Shown one piece after another: positions 1 to 8,919 of a DNA stretch of 40,100 bases (position 1 is its first letter; every line of letters starts with the position of its first letter). A program made the position numbers and the translations under genes. The notes below the pieces were generated by a model. It worked only from the letters and a program-made list of their open reading frames with translations. It was not told the origin of the DNA and ran no database searches. Location: positions 1 to 40,100 of the forward strand of contig JAUJNL010000060.1 in assembly GCA_030448185.1 (NCBI GenBank). Reading direction: 5' to 3'. This DNA is from Cytophagales bacterium (GTDB lineage: Bacteria; Bacteroidota; Bacteroidia; Cytophagales; 172606-1).

Positions 1-1047
1 AATGATGCCGCCCCCGTAATACCCTTACGCGTAACGGACACCCTCGTATGGTTTCCGCCTCACCAACATTACGAACGGGAACTGAGAGCGGTTGCTTCGT
101 ATAAGATTAAAGGGAAACACTACTATATTGCGGCTTCCAATCTGGTAGCCGAACCTGACGAAATCGCCGACGGAGTCATTCAGTCCTTAAGCTGGACCTT
201 TATCCTGCTGTTGGTGTTAGTGGGACTGCTGAGTTGGTTTCTTTCCCGACGGTTGTTAAACCCTTTCAACCAAACGCTTCGGGACGTAGCGTCCTTTTCT
301 TTAGTCAGTCAGGCCCCGCTTCGGCTCACGCCTACCCGCACGAAAGAATTTGGGCAGTTGAATCAGTTTCTGGAGAAAATGACGCTTAAAGCAGTAGCCG
401 ATTACCGGTCACTGAAGGAATTTACGGAAAATGCTTCCCATGAATTGCAAACGCCCTTAGCCGTGATCCGGGGGAAACTTGAATTGTTGATGGAGTCAGA
501 GATCAGCGACAAACAAGCCAGCCTGATTCTGGCTGCGCATGAGGCCGTGGAGAAACTGTCCAAAACCAATCAGGCACTTACTTTACTTACTAAACTGGAG
601 AATCAGGAATATCAGGCTACTGCTCCGGTTAACTTCAGTTTATTGCTGCATAATGCCCTTTGTGCCTTTGGGGAGTTGTTTGAGATGAAAGGCCTCACCC
701 TGGACAAGCAAATAGAAGAGCATGTTCAGGTACGGTTAAATCCGGTACTGGCCGATATTTTACTGAGTAATTTGCTCAGTAATGCCATTCGTCATAATCA
801 GTCGGATGGGAAGGTGTTGGTAAGGCTTACTTCCTCATTTCTGCAAATTAGCAATACCGGCAATCCGCCCCGGATAGCAACCGAACAACTATTCCACCGG
901 TTTAAGAAAAGCAGCCAAAGCGGCGACTCCGTTGGGTTGGGATTGGCTATTGTGAAGCAAATCTGCGAGTTGAACCAATTTACGGTGCGCTACCACTATA
1001 ATCGGGGCTGGCATCAGTTAGAAGTACAGTTTAAGTTTGGTTCCTGA
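1..1047 (+). CDS. Sensor histidine kinase, 5' end outside window
   Basis: This is the C-terminal part of a membrane sensor histidine kinase, which autophosphorylates a histidine and passes the phosphate to a response regulator. The frame is open from base 1, so the true start lies upstream. The visible protein has about 65 residues of extracytoplasmic domain, a membrane helix near 195-250, a HAMP-like linker, then a HisKA dimerisation helix with the H-box ASHELQTP (histidine codon at 439-441). The HATPase_c domain shows an N-box NLLSNAIRHN and a G-box VGLGLAIVKQI. The order is that of an OmpR-class kinase. No partner regulator lies directly downstream; it may be upstream, outside the window. 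The stop is at 1045-1047. Confidence 0.93.
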   Translation, partial: NDAAPVIPLRVTDTLVWFPPHQHYERELRAVASYKIKGKHYYIAASNLVAEPDEIADGVIQSLSWTFILLLVLVGLLSWFLSRRLLNPFNQTLRDVASFSLVSQAPLRLTPTRTKEFGQLNQFLEKMTLKAVADYRSLKEFTENASHELQTPLAVIRGKLELLMESEISDKQASLILAAHEAVEKLSKTNQALTLLTKLENQEYQATAPVNFSLLLHNALCAFGELFEMKGLTLDKQIEEHVQVRLNPVLADILLSNLLSNAIRHNQSDGKVLVRLTSSFLQISNTGNPPRIATEQLFHRFKKSSQSGDSVGLGLAIVKQICELNQFTVRYHYNRGWHQLEVQFKFGS

Positions 1048-1071
1048 GATTTCGCCAAAGCCTGAAAGATG

Positions 1072-1215
1072 TTACCACTTAAAGTTAACAATTGTCATTG
1101 CAGCCCCTAAAGCTACTGATGCCCTATAGCGCAGCGTGCCATCAATTTGTTCGATGAAGGGCTGAAAATAAAAAATCCGCCCCGGCCGCAGCCAGAAGAC
1201 GGAGAGTAACATAGG
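1072..1215 (-). pseudogene. Possible C-terminal fragment of an outer-membrane-type protein
   Basis: On the minus strand about 45 codons read as a coherent protein tail. It includes GRIFYFQPFIEQIDG and ends in IVNFKW before a TAA at 1072-1074. The aromatic last residue and alternating pattern recall the last strand of an outer-membrane beta-barrel, but I do not recognise the family. An in-frame stop lies just upstream, next to the repeat element that begins at 1226, so at most a gene remnant is present. It may also be chance coding potential. Confidence 0.3.
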
Positions 1216-1225
1216 CGTTGCTAAT

Positions 1226-1657
1226 TAATTGAGTTAAAAAATATAACGAATTGTGCACCAGGGGATTACAGGTGTTCATCCGCATTTAGCTTCGCTGAGA
1301 TAGTTATAATGCGGATGGCCGAACGGCGCATTTAAAATGCGCTTTTCCTTCGCTCCGCATTACAACTATCTCAGAAGCGGTTTTACAAGGGTATTTGGCC
1401 CTCAACCATCATCCCCCTGCCCCCTTCGGCTCTGGCACAACGCTTCCCGCAAGGGGGACTTTTGAACCGAGCTGGTCCCCCTTATGCGGCTGAAAAGAGT
1501 CTAGCCGAAGGGGGTAGGGGGATGACCGTAGGGGTTTTAAAACCGTTTCTCAGCGAAGCTAAATGCGGAACAACCACAGATATTACGTATGGCGTAACGT
1601 GTTAAAGTAGTACTAATTGAGTTAAAAAATATAACGAATTGTGCACCAGGGGATTAC
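1226..1657. repeat. Palindromic element bounded by 44-bp direct repeats
   Basis: An identical 44-bp sequence (starting TAATTGAGTTAAAAAATATA) occurs at 1226-1269 and 1614-1657, 388 bp apart. Between the copies lie nested inverted repeats: a perfect 21-bp pair at 1280-1300 and 1548-1568, and an inner pair around 1406-1425 and 1502-1527 rich in CCCCC and GGGGG. There is also a short palindrome CGCATTTAAAATGCG near 1327-1341. No coding capacity is seen. The right-hand 44-bp copy encodes the last residues and stop of the radical-SAM gene on the minus strand, so the left copy is probably the duplicate. The structure fits insertion of a palindromic element with duplication of a long target, or a recombination product. 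Core motifs recur in the element at 22350-22495. Confidence 0.8.
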
Positions 1658-2653
1658 TTCCTGCTGTAATTGCTTAAAGTCCTCGATTAACTGGGCTTTT
1701 AGCTGATGCTGGTAGCGGATGTTAAGCCCGCCCCACTGGCTGCGCTTGTACTCCTGCTGGTCAGGCGTCCAGAGCAACTGCTCGGCCTTAGGGTTCAGTT
1801 CCAAATTCATCTGGTGCATCCCATAGTGGTGCGTCAGAAAGATTACCTCACTCTGCATCTGCGCTTTCACGTCCGGATGTACTACCTCATTGAGCCGCTC
1901 AAATAATTCACGGTAATCGTCAAGCCAGCCTTCGTAGAGAATCACGGGGGCGAAATTAACGTGCACCTCATAACCAGCCTGGTAGAAATCATTGATGGCC
2001 GCCAGGCGGGCTTCAATCGAATCGGTACGTACATCTACTAACTTACTCACCCGGGCAGGCATCAGACTAAATCGGATCCGGGTCTTACCCTGCGGATCGT
2101 AGGTAAGCAAGTCCGGGTTGACAAACTTAGTGGCAAACGTAGCCATTGCCCGGGGATGATTCCGGAAGAAAGCCACGGCAGTCTGGACGCTGTCGGAAAG
2201 GGTTGCGTCTATAGAAATATCCGAATTACAGCCGATGTCGTAGGTGTAGTATAAGCCGTGTGTCTGGTTGGGCATTTTAGGCCAGACTTGCTTGTACACG
2301 TGCTTGTCTACAGCGCCAAGAATCTCTTCGGTATTGGTAAATAAGGTGATCGGATTCACGCGTTTGTTCCGGTCTACGTAACAATAGGCACAGGCCCCAA
2401 AACAGCCATTGGCCAGACTAGGCGATACAAAGTCAGAGCTGCGGCCACTCTCCCGGCAAGTCAGCGTCTTTAATCGGCCTAATACCAGTACATCGGACTT
2501 GACTTTGTAATGGTTGGCTTCCAGCTCCGGTAACCGGTTATGCTGGGCAATTTCCTCCCGTGAAGCCTCAGGATACGCAAGCAGGACCTTCAGCCCCCGC
2601 TCATTGAGCGCATCGGGCGTGTAAAAGATGGTGTTTGGATCGAAGGTACGCAT
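1622..2653 (-). CDS. Radical SAM protein, spore photoproduct lyase-like
   Basis: This is a radical S-adenosylmethionine enzyme that would bind a 4Fe-4S cluster and generate a 5'-deoxyadenosyl radical. The cluster motif CX3CX2C is seen as CFGACAYC, cysteines 84, 88 and 91. Length (343 aa) and flanking sequence resemble the spore photoproduct lyase family, members of which are common in non-sporulating Bacteroidota, where the substrate is unknown; a DNA photoproduct repair role is only inferred. The ATG at 2653 is chosen over a GTG 15 bases upstream because the protein then begins MRTFDPN. The last 11 residues and the TAA lie inside a 44-bp sequence duplicated at 1226-1269, so the C-terminus may or may not be ancestral. 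It appears to be a single-gene unit. Confidence 0.85.
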   Translation of the reverse strand: MRTFDPNTIFYTPDALNERGLKVLLAYPEASREEIAQHNRLPELEANHYKVKSDVLVLGRLKTLTCRESGRSSDFVSPSLANGCFGACAYCYVDRNKRVNPITLFTNTEEILGAVDKHVYKQVWPKMPNQTHGLYYTYDIGCNSDISIDATLSDSVQTAVAFFRNHPRAMATFATKFVNPDLLTYDPQGKTRIRFSLMPARVSKLVDVRTDSIEARLAAINDFYQAGYEVHVNFAPVILYEGWLDDYRELFERLNEVVHPDVKAQMQSEVIFLTHHYGMHQMNLELNPKAEQLLWTPDQQEYKRSQWGGLNIRYQHQLKAQLIEDFKQLQQEVIPWCTIRYIF

Positions 2654-3108
2654 ATATAGTATTAACACAATTACTATGCGTAGGGTTCATTATTGGTGTT
2701 AGTTTAAGTTACTGTATATCAGTGTTTTATGCTATGTTTTGCCTGAGATTATTTTAAAAATGTCTGGAATCTGCTGCTTTTATCCTTGCTTATGCCGGTA
2801 AGTTCCGGAGTCAGTCAGAAGAATTTTAGAAATCTTTCCGGTTGACTGTAATTATTTTTAGAAAGTTGTAGTGTCCTTCCTGTAGATAAATATTCGAATA
2901 CTTTGAAAAGACAAACTTTTTCTCTGGTTACCCGTAAATCCTCCCCGAAAGACCACTATTTTTCCCAATTCGACGCATACCCAACCTTTGCAGCAGGCTC
3001 AGAAGCAGAAGGGAAAAATACTTTCGCCGGAACTGGCCAGGAAATAGTAATATTCCATTTGGCTGGTCGACAAAAAATGCTTTTTTACCGGAAAGAACCA
3101 AGTTTTTT
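2654..3108. other. Intergenic region, divergent promoters expected
   Basis: This 455-bp AT-rich stretch lies between the divergent radical-SAM and receiver genes. It contains the palindrome TATTCGAATA at 2891-2900, also found upstream of the specificity-like gene near 13245. Short open frames here have no recognisable product and no coding texture. Confidence 0.5.
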
Positions 3109-3537
3109 ATGCCCGCGAAGCCCTTTAGAAGGATTATCGTTATTGACGATGAGAAAGCCTGCTTGGTGCTAGCCCGGTTGGTATTAGCTCCTTTAATGAT
3201 CTCTGACCGGATTCTTACCTTCCAAACGGTGGAGGAAGCTTTAGCCTTTATCGAACAGTCCTGCCTCAATGAAGGAGCCGCCAGTAGTGAGTGTCCGGAC
3301 CTGATTCTGCTGGATCTGCAAATGCCCGGGCAAGATGGCTTTGATTTTCTTGAAGGTTACAAAATAGTAAAACAAAAAGGAAAAATTGAGGCTAAAGTCC
3401 TGCTGCTAACGTCTTCCGAGCATCCGCGGGATTTGGAACGGGCCGCCATGTATCAACTGCGGGCTTACAACGTCAAACCCCTCTCCGAAGAGAAAGTGAG
3501 ACGCTTCCTGGCTACCAAAGAGAAATGGTGGAATTAG
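3109..3537 (+). CDS. Stand-alone CheY-like response regulator receiver
   Basis: A single receiver domain of 142 aa with no output domain, so it likely acts by protein interaction or in a phosphorelay. The acidic pocket is D13-D14, the phosphoacceptor is D69 in LILLDLQMP, the switch residue is T101 in LLTSSE and the conserved lysine is K123 in NVKPL. All key residues are present. Small stand-alone receivers with an extended loop after beta-3 are common in Cytophagales. No kinase is adjacent: the kinase at 1-1047 is separated by an opposite-strand gene. The ATG at 3109 places the first beta strand immediately after the start. Confidence 0.9.
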   Translation: MPAKPFRRIIVIDDEKACLVLARLVLAPLMISDRILTFQTVEEALAFIEQSCLNEGAASSECPDLILLDLQMPGQDGFDFLEGYKIVKQKGKIEAKVLLLTSSEHPRDLERAAMYQLRAYNVKPLSEEKVRRFLATKEKWWN

Positions 3538-3793
3538 CCGTCTGGAGTTGCTGGCTAAGCCTGTCAAAATACTCGCATCTTCAGACACAATAATTATCCT
3601 TTTCCATTGATACTCTTTTCCTTTTCACAGTAATGATAAACCTCTAAGGGGCTCTTTTAACCCTTTTGTTGGTATTCGTACCGAAAAATAGGTACTACAG
3701 GTGCTGCCAATGTAGAAGCAAACTTCAAATTTGCTTCAAAGTGTATTCCTTTATTCGGAGACTGACTGGTGTAGAACGTGAATTTTACTGCTT

Positions 3794-6205
3794 ATGAAGT
3801 ACGGTGTGTTGAATAATTGTCTCCTCTTGATCATGTTGCCCGCCTGGATGTTCGCCCAAACCAATCTAGCGCAACCCTTCGCGATCCAGGGTACGCTGGT
3901 GGATGAACAGAAAAAGCCCATTCCCTTTGGTAATATTGCCCTCTACCAATCCTCGGATTCGGCCCTGGTTACCGGAACTGCTTCCAATGAAACCGGGCAA
4001 TTCAAACTTCCGGCTAAACCGGGTACCTATTACCTCAAGATTTCTATTATCTCCTACCGGGACAGGCTTATTTCCAACATTACTATCGTCAATCAGGATG
4101 TGCAGTTAGGCTCTCTGACTCTGAAGGTCAGCGCCGAACTGCTCCAGGAAGTAGTGGTAAGGGGGGAGCGGAGCCAGATGGAGTTACAACTCGATAAACG
4201 AGTCTTTAATGTAGGCTCTGACCTGAGCAATATTGGGGGTAATGCATCCGAAATACTGGACAACGTCCCTTCGGTATCGGTAGATGTAGAAGGAAACGTG
4301 AGCCTGCGAGGAAGCCAGAACGTACGGATTTTGATTGACGGCCGGCCCTCCGGCCTGACGGGCATCAGCAGCCCGGATGCCTTGCGCCAGTTGCAGGGCA
4401 ATATGGTGGAACGCATTGAAGTGATCACCAACCCTTCTTCCCGCTACGATGCTGAAGGTGAAGTAGGTATTATTAATATTATCCTCAAAAAGAACAAGAA
4501 TCAGGGCGTCACCGGCTCCTTTACCATTAACCTGGGAGACCCAGCCAATTACGGCGGTTCTTTTGACATCAATTACCGGAAAAATAAGGTGAACTTGTTT
4601 ACTAGTTATGGCTTTAATTACCAGTCTCGGCCCGGTTATGGTTCCTCTTATCAAAGCTTCACGGATAGTGATTCAGCGTTTTCGTACGCTGAGACCAGCC
4701 AGCGCACCCGGGCTGGTGCCTCCCATAATGTTCGGGTGGGCATGGATTATTACCTCAATGACCAAAACGTGCTGACAGGCTCCCTGATTTACCGCCGGGC
4801 TGATGGGCGGAATTCTTCCCAGTTCCAGTACCAGGACTTTGATCGGAATGGCGAGTTGGTGCAGACCACCCTCCGCAACGAACAAGAAACCGAACCGGAA
4901 AATAATATTGAAGCCGCTCTAAGCTACCGTAAAGAGTTCAGTCAGAAAGGCCGCGCCCTAACGGCTGATGTAAAATGGATCGAAAGTGATGAAGATGAAT
5001 TTTCCAATTACCAGCAGGGAGACCCCGGCGGACTAATTCGGATCAGACAGCGGTCCAGTAATACCGAAGATGAACGCAATTTGCTGTTTCAGGCCGATTA
5101 CGTGCACCCATTCGGCGAAAAGGGAAAATGGGAGGCTGGGGTCAAAAGTACGGGTCGGGTGCTGCACAACGACTTTCTGGTAGAACAACAGGAAGGGGAG
5201 GCCGATTGGGCCGTATGGTCCGGCTTTGACAATAATCTAATTTACCGCGAAAAAATTCACGCCGCCTACCTGATGGCCGGCAACCAATTCCGGAAAGTCT
5301 CCCTGCAAGCTGGTCTGCGGGGTGAATTTTCGGACATTACCACTGAACTGCCGGAAGTAGCAGAGGTAAACCAACGCCGGTACTTTAACCTGTTCCCCAG
5401 TGCACACCTATCCTACGAAATGTCTAAAAGTAAAGCCTTGCAGCTGAGCTACAGCTACCGTTTGAGCCGTCCGGGTTTTCGCGAATTATTACCCTTTTCG
5501 GGCTTCAGCAATGCCCGGTCACTGATGACTGGCAATCCGAACCTGAATCCGGAGTACACCCATTCGCTGGAGGGAGGCTATTTGCTGAATTGGGAGAGCG
5601 GCTCCCTGCTTTCCAGCCTCTATTACCGTTACCGTACCGGGGTGATTCAGCGGATTACTTTAGTGGATTCGGTAGGGTTCAGCCATATGTTTCCCGTTAA
5701 TCTGGCTACGCAGAATGCCTACGGCCTGGAAATCAATTTTTCGAATACGTTTCAGAACTGGTGGCGGCTGAACGCCAGTTTTAACTTTTACCGGGCCATT
5801 ACCCGCGGTCAGTACGAGGATAAACTGCTGGAAAGCGACACTTATACCTGGACGAGCCGGGTTACTTCCAAAATGACCTTTTTTGAGCAGTGGGATTTTC
5901 AGGCCGGAAGTAATTACAGGGTGCCGCTCAAGATTCGCCAGGGCCGTGAACTTTCTTCGTATGCCATTGACCTCGGGCTGTCCCGGGACGTGATCAAAGG
6001 CAATGGTACCCTTACGCTAAGCGTGCGTGACCTGCTCAATACCCGCAAAAGCAGAACCATTATTGAAGATGAGGGATATTACTCCACCTCTTCGTTTCTA
6101 CGGAGTCGCCGGCAAATTCTGCTTACTTTCAATTACCGGCTGAACCGGAAGAAAGATACCCGGACCCGTGAGGATGGGGGAGGAGAAAATGAAGGAGAAA
6201 ACTAG
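3794..6205 (+). CDS. TonB-dependent receptor-like outer membrane beta-barrel protein
   Basis: An 803-aa outer-membrane protein. A signal peptide spans residues 1-22, ending at AWMFAQ. A carboxypeptidase-regulatory-like domain follows (about 28-115), then a plug domain with SLRGSQNVRILIDGRP near residues 170-190. The rest is a barrel of aromatic-rich strands of the OMP_b-brl_3 type. The C-terminus ends in a charged tail after ILLTFNYRLNRKK. Such proteins import or bind substrates at the outer membrane; the substrate cannot be told. There is no SusD-like partner and no anti-sigma pair next to it, so it is not a typical polysaccharide locus. The reading frame is intact over 2.4 kb, unlike the genes just downstream. 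Confidence 0.9.
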   Translation: MKYGVLNNCLLLIMLPAWMFAQTNLAQPFAIQGTLVDEQKKPIPFGNIALYQSSDSALVTGTASNETGQFKLPAKPGTYYLKISIISYRDRLISNITIVNQDVQLGSLTLKVSAELLQEVVVRGERSQMELQLDKRVFNVGSDLSNIGGNASEILDNVPSVSVDVEGNVSLRGSQNVRILIDGRPSGLTGISSPDALRQLQGNMVERIEVITNPSSRYDAEGEVGIINIILKKNKNQGVTGSFTINLGDPANYGGSFDINYRKNKVNLFTSYGFNYQSRPGYGSSYQSFTDSDSAFSYAETSQRTRAGASHNVRVGMDYYLNDQNVLTGSLIYRRADGRNSSQFQYQDFDRNGELVQTTLRNEQETEPENNIEAALSYRKEFSQKGRALTADVKWIESDEDEFSNYQQGDPGGLIRIRQRSSNTEDERNLLFQADYVHPFGEKGKWEAGVKSTGRVLHNDFLVEQQEGEADWAVWSGFDNNLIYREKIHAAYLMAGNQFRKVSLQAGLRGEFSDITTELPEVAEVNQRRYFNLFPSAHLSYEMSKSKALQLSYSYRLSRPGFRELLPFSGFSNARSLMTGNPNLNPEYTHSLEGGYLLNWESGSLLSSLYYRYRTGVIQRITLVDSVGFSHMFPVNLATQNAYGLEINFSNTFQNWWRLNASFNFYRAITRGQYEDKLLESDTYTWTSRVTSKMTFFEQWDFQAGSNYRVPLKIRQGRELSSYAIDLGLSRDVIKGNGTLTLSVRDLLNTRKSRTIIEDEGYYSTSSFLRSRRQILLTFNYRLNRKKDTRTREDGGGENEGEN

Positions 6206-6297
6206 CACCTTCCGTTGTAATCTCCCGTAGAATACACCAGTCCTGGTTAGTTACCCAAGAGGAAATCTGCAGGAGTTTATTTTATGATGGAATACGT

Positions 6298-6734
6298 ATG
6301 AAACGTCTTTTTGCTACTACCTATCACGCTCCCTCCCTTCATGTAGGCTTGTTATTACTCCGGATTGGCGTAGCCGCTCTAATGCTTACCCACGGTATTC
6401 CCAAACTGATGAAATTGTTAGCCGGTGATTTAGCCTTCGGTGATCCGATTGGTTTGGGTAGTGGTGTTTCGCTAGTCTTAGCGGTGCTGGCTGAAGTGGG
6501 CTGTTCGCTGCTTATTCTGATTGGCGCCGGGACCCGGTTGGCAACTTTACCGCTCTTGTTTACGATGTTGGTTGCCGTGCTGGTAGTCCATAGCAATGAT
6601 TCATTCGGCAAAAAGAACTTCCCCTGTTGTATCTGCTTATTTATACCCTTTTGCTGCTGGCCGGTAGCGGCAAATACTCCGTAGACCAAATGATCAGTAA
6701 ACGGCACGAGGAAGCATCAAGGGTACTGCGATAA
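6298..6734 (+). pseudogene. DoxX family membrane protein, frameshifted
   Basis: A DoxX-type protein with four predicted membrane helices. The first frame gives GLLLLRIGVAALMLTHGIPK and continues to VVHSNDSFGKK. At about 6616-6618 the frame shifts by one missing base. The continuation LPLLYLLIYTLLLLAGSGKY supplies the fourth helix and runs to a TAA at 6732-6734. Joined, the protein would be about 145 aa, the usual family length. DoxX proteins are linked to redox balance, but the exact activity is unclear. The lesion is a single clean deletion in an otherwise well-kept gene, so a sequencing error is as likely as real decay. Confidence 0.85.
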
Positions 6735-7033
6735 GTAGGTATAAGAAGTATGCGTTTCAAGTGATAGCCTGAACGGATTAATTGGAATAACCATTGTTTT
6801 TTGCTTAAAAAATTTCTTTATGTGCTGCTTCCCCTTGTTCATATACTAAAAAAACCTATTTTTGCAGCGGCGAACTGGTACGGCCAGCTCCTGCCGAATC
6901 CCCAGGTGCGGAAGCAAGCAAGGGTAGGTGGTCGAAGCGGCGCGATACTCAGTTTGCCTTTTTTTATTGGCGTTCTCCCAATAAATCCCCAATTTAGTAT
7001 CCTATTTTCAACCACCTCAATCATCATTTCAGT

Positions 7034-7689
7034 ATGAAATTCTTCATCGACACGGCAAATATTAATGAAATTCGGGAAGCCCACGACTTAGGGGTATTAG
7101 ATGGCGTAACGACCAATCCTTCCCTGATGGCTAAAGAAGGCATCACTGGCAAGAACAATATTCTTTCCCTCTATAAGTCGATCTGTGATATTGTGGAAGG
7201 TGATGTAAGTGCCGAGGTAATTGCGACCAGTTTTAACGAAATTGTCCGGGAAGGAGAAGAACTGGCCGAAATTGACGAGAAAATTGTGGTGAAGTTGCCC
7301 ATGATCAAAGATGGCGTGAAGGCCATTAAATATTTCACCAATAAAGGAATCAAAACGAATTGTACCCTGGTGTTCTCAGCAGGGCAGGCACTATTGGCTG
7401 CTAAAGCAGGTGCTACCTACGTTTCGCCTTTCATTGGCCGTCTGGATGATATTGCTACGGATGGACTAGCCCTGATCGAACAAATCGTAACTATTTATAA
7501 TAACTACGGCTACGAAACCGAGGTGTTAGCTGCCTCGGTTCGCCCGTGATGCACATTGTGCAGTGCGCTGAGCTGGGTGCTGATGTAGTTACCTGTCCCT
7601 TAAATGTGATTACTGCCCTGCTCAAGCATCCGCTTACCGACAGCGGCCTCGAAAAATTCCTCGCCGACTACCGGAAGGGAAACAGTTAA
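7034..7689 (+). pseudogene. Transaldolase / fructose-6-phosphate aldolase-like (TalC/MipB family), frameshifted
   Basis: A small class I aldolase of about 218 aa that transfers or releases dihydroxyacetone units between sugar phosphates through a lysine Schiff base. Visible marks are [16 protein letters not shown] at the start, [13 protein letters not shown], and the catalytic-lysine strand VVKLPM. Frame one ends early at 7547-7549 after ASVRP. A shift near 7544 restores [20 protein letters not shown] and runs to a TAA at 7687-7689. The restored junction would read SVRHVMHIVQ with one base added, matching the family. The lesion is one missing base in a central metabolic gene, so base-calling error is plausible. 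Transaldolase or fructose-6-phosphate aldolase activity cannot be separated by eye. Confidence 0.88.
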
Positions 7690-7699
7690 ATGAGTGAAT

Positions 7700-7756
7700 A
7701 GTTAATAGTTAAGAGTGAATAATGAGCAAATCATAAGGCACTTTTAACTATTAACT
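7700..7756. terminator. AT-rich hairpin after the aldolase gene
   Basis: AGTTAATAGTTAA at 7700-7712 pairs perfectly with TTAACTATTAACT at 7744-7756. The region is a string of related AGTTAATAGTTAA units. It could act as a weak terminator or simply be intergenic repeat; no clear T-run follows. Confidence 0.35.
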
Positions 7757-7778
7757 TTCAAACTATTAACTACCCGAC

Positions 7779-7980
7779 ATGTACATCATCAAAGTAAAAG
7801 GAAGGCCAAAATTCCGGATTACATTCAGCTCAGAGATGAGAAATTTGTGCTGATTGCCTACTTCCGGCCGACCGGCCGCTTAAGAATCCCGAAAAATACG
7901 GACTGGAGGGCAAGGAGGAGGCGCTTGAGCAGCTTATCCGCAACCTGCCCTTCGGCAAATTGCAGGAACTCAATCTTTGA
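7779..7980 (+). pseudogene. Small conserved protein of unknown function, two frameshifts
   Basis: An ATG at 7779 opens MYIIKVKG. Following the best frame through two one-base losses (near 7800 and 7868) gives AKIPDYIQLRDEKFVLIAYF, then RPLKNPEKYGLEGKEE, and ends QELNL with TGA at 7978-7980. The joined protein would be about 65 aa, acidic and soluble, with no recognised domain. It ends 8 bases before the FtsE-like ATG, suggesting co-transcription. Coherent charge patterns across three frames argue that it is a real gene with indels rather than noise. Confidence 0.5.
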
Positions 7981-7988
7981 TTGCCCCA

Positions 7989-8698
7989 ATGGATGCTTTT
8001 TCCAGTGAACCGATAGTAAAGGCCCGTAATGCCTATATTCTGCAGGATCAGAATCCGGTGCTGAGTAAAGTGAATTTTGATATTGGCAAAGGGGAATTTG
8101 TGTACCTGATTGGCCGGACGGGCAGCGGAAAAAGCTCCTTGTTGAAAACATTGTACGCCGATCTGCCCTTGCGGGCCGGTGAAATATCCGTTGCCGGTTA
8201 TCATTTAGAAGAAATTACGCACAAGGAAGTGCCTTACCTGCGCCGGAAACTGGGTATTATTTTCCAGGACTTTCAGCTTTTTTTGACCGTTCGGTAGCTG
8301 ATAATCTGCTGTTTGTGCTCCGGGCAACGGGCTGGAAAGATTCGGCCCAGATGAAAAACCGCATTGCCGAAGTATTGCTCCGGGTGGGCTTAGGGTCCGT
8401 TGGTTCCAAAATGCCCTGGCAGCTCTCCGGCGGCGAACAGCAGCGGGTAGTAATTGCCCGGGCCCTCCTCAATGAGCCCCGGATTCTGCTGGCTGATGAA
8501 CCCACCGGTAACCTGGACCCCGAAGTAGCCGAAGGCATCCTGCAACTTTTTCTGGATATTAATAAGAGTGGCATGACCATCCTGATGGCTACGCACAATC
8601 ATATGTTCCTGCAGCAGTATCCGTTCCGCATCCTCAAATGTCAGCAGGGCAAAATACTGGATTCGCTTAAGGAGCACATTACTTTAAGTAATTATTAG
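7989..8698 (+). pseudogene. FtsE-like ABC transporter ATP-binding protein, frameshifted
   Basis: An ATPase of the FtsE/LolD class of about 236 aa. The Walker A motif GRTGSGKSS and Q-loop GIIFQDFQL lie in the first frame. The signature LSGGEQQR, Walker [14 protein letters not shown] and the switch ATHNH lie in the second. The shift occurs in a run of seven T at about 8277-8283; one more T would give [13 protein letters not shown] and rejoin the frames. FtsE works with the membrane protein FtsX at the division site to control wall hydrolases; no FtsX is adjacent, so a related transporter role is possible. A homopolymer deletion is a typical read error. The ATG at 7989 is preferred over a TTG at 7977. 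Confidence 0.88.
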
Positions 8699-8919
8699 AA
8701 AATAAGACCCTAAAGGCAAAAGAGTTATTTTTTCTGTCTTCTCTGCCTCATCTTGGATTATTATTATTCCGCTTTACCTGCATCCAAGGCATTTTACGGT
8801 AGAGTGACTCCCGTGGCGAATATTCGTCCGGCGGGATTCGTTCAAGGTTAAAGTGCCATTTTTGAATCTGTCTGTACTTTTTCTATCTTCCGCCCTTATT
8901 TGTTTTTGCCTACCATACT

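Noticed and set aside
2903..3172. 89-codon plus-strand frame before the receiver
   Set aside because: It overlaps the receiver gene in another frame, shows no family resemblance, and lies in promoter-like DNA.
6801..7037. 78-codon frame before the aldolase
   Set aside because: It starts at a TTG, ends over the aldolase start, and has no recognised family.
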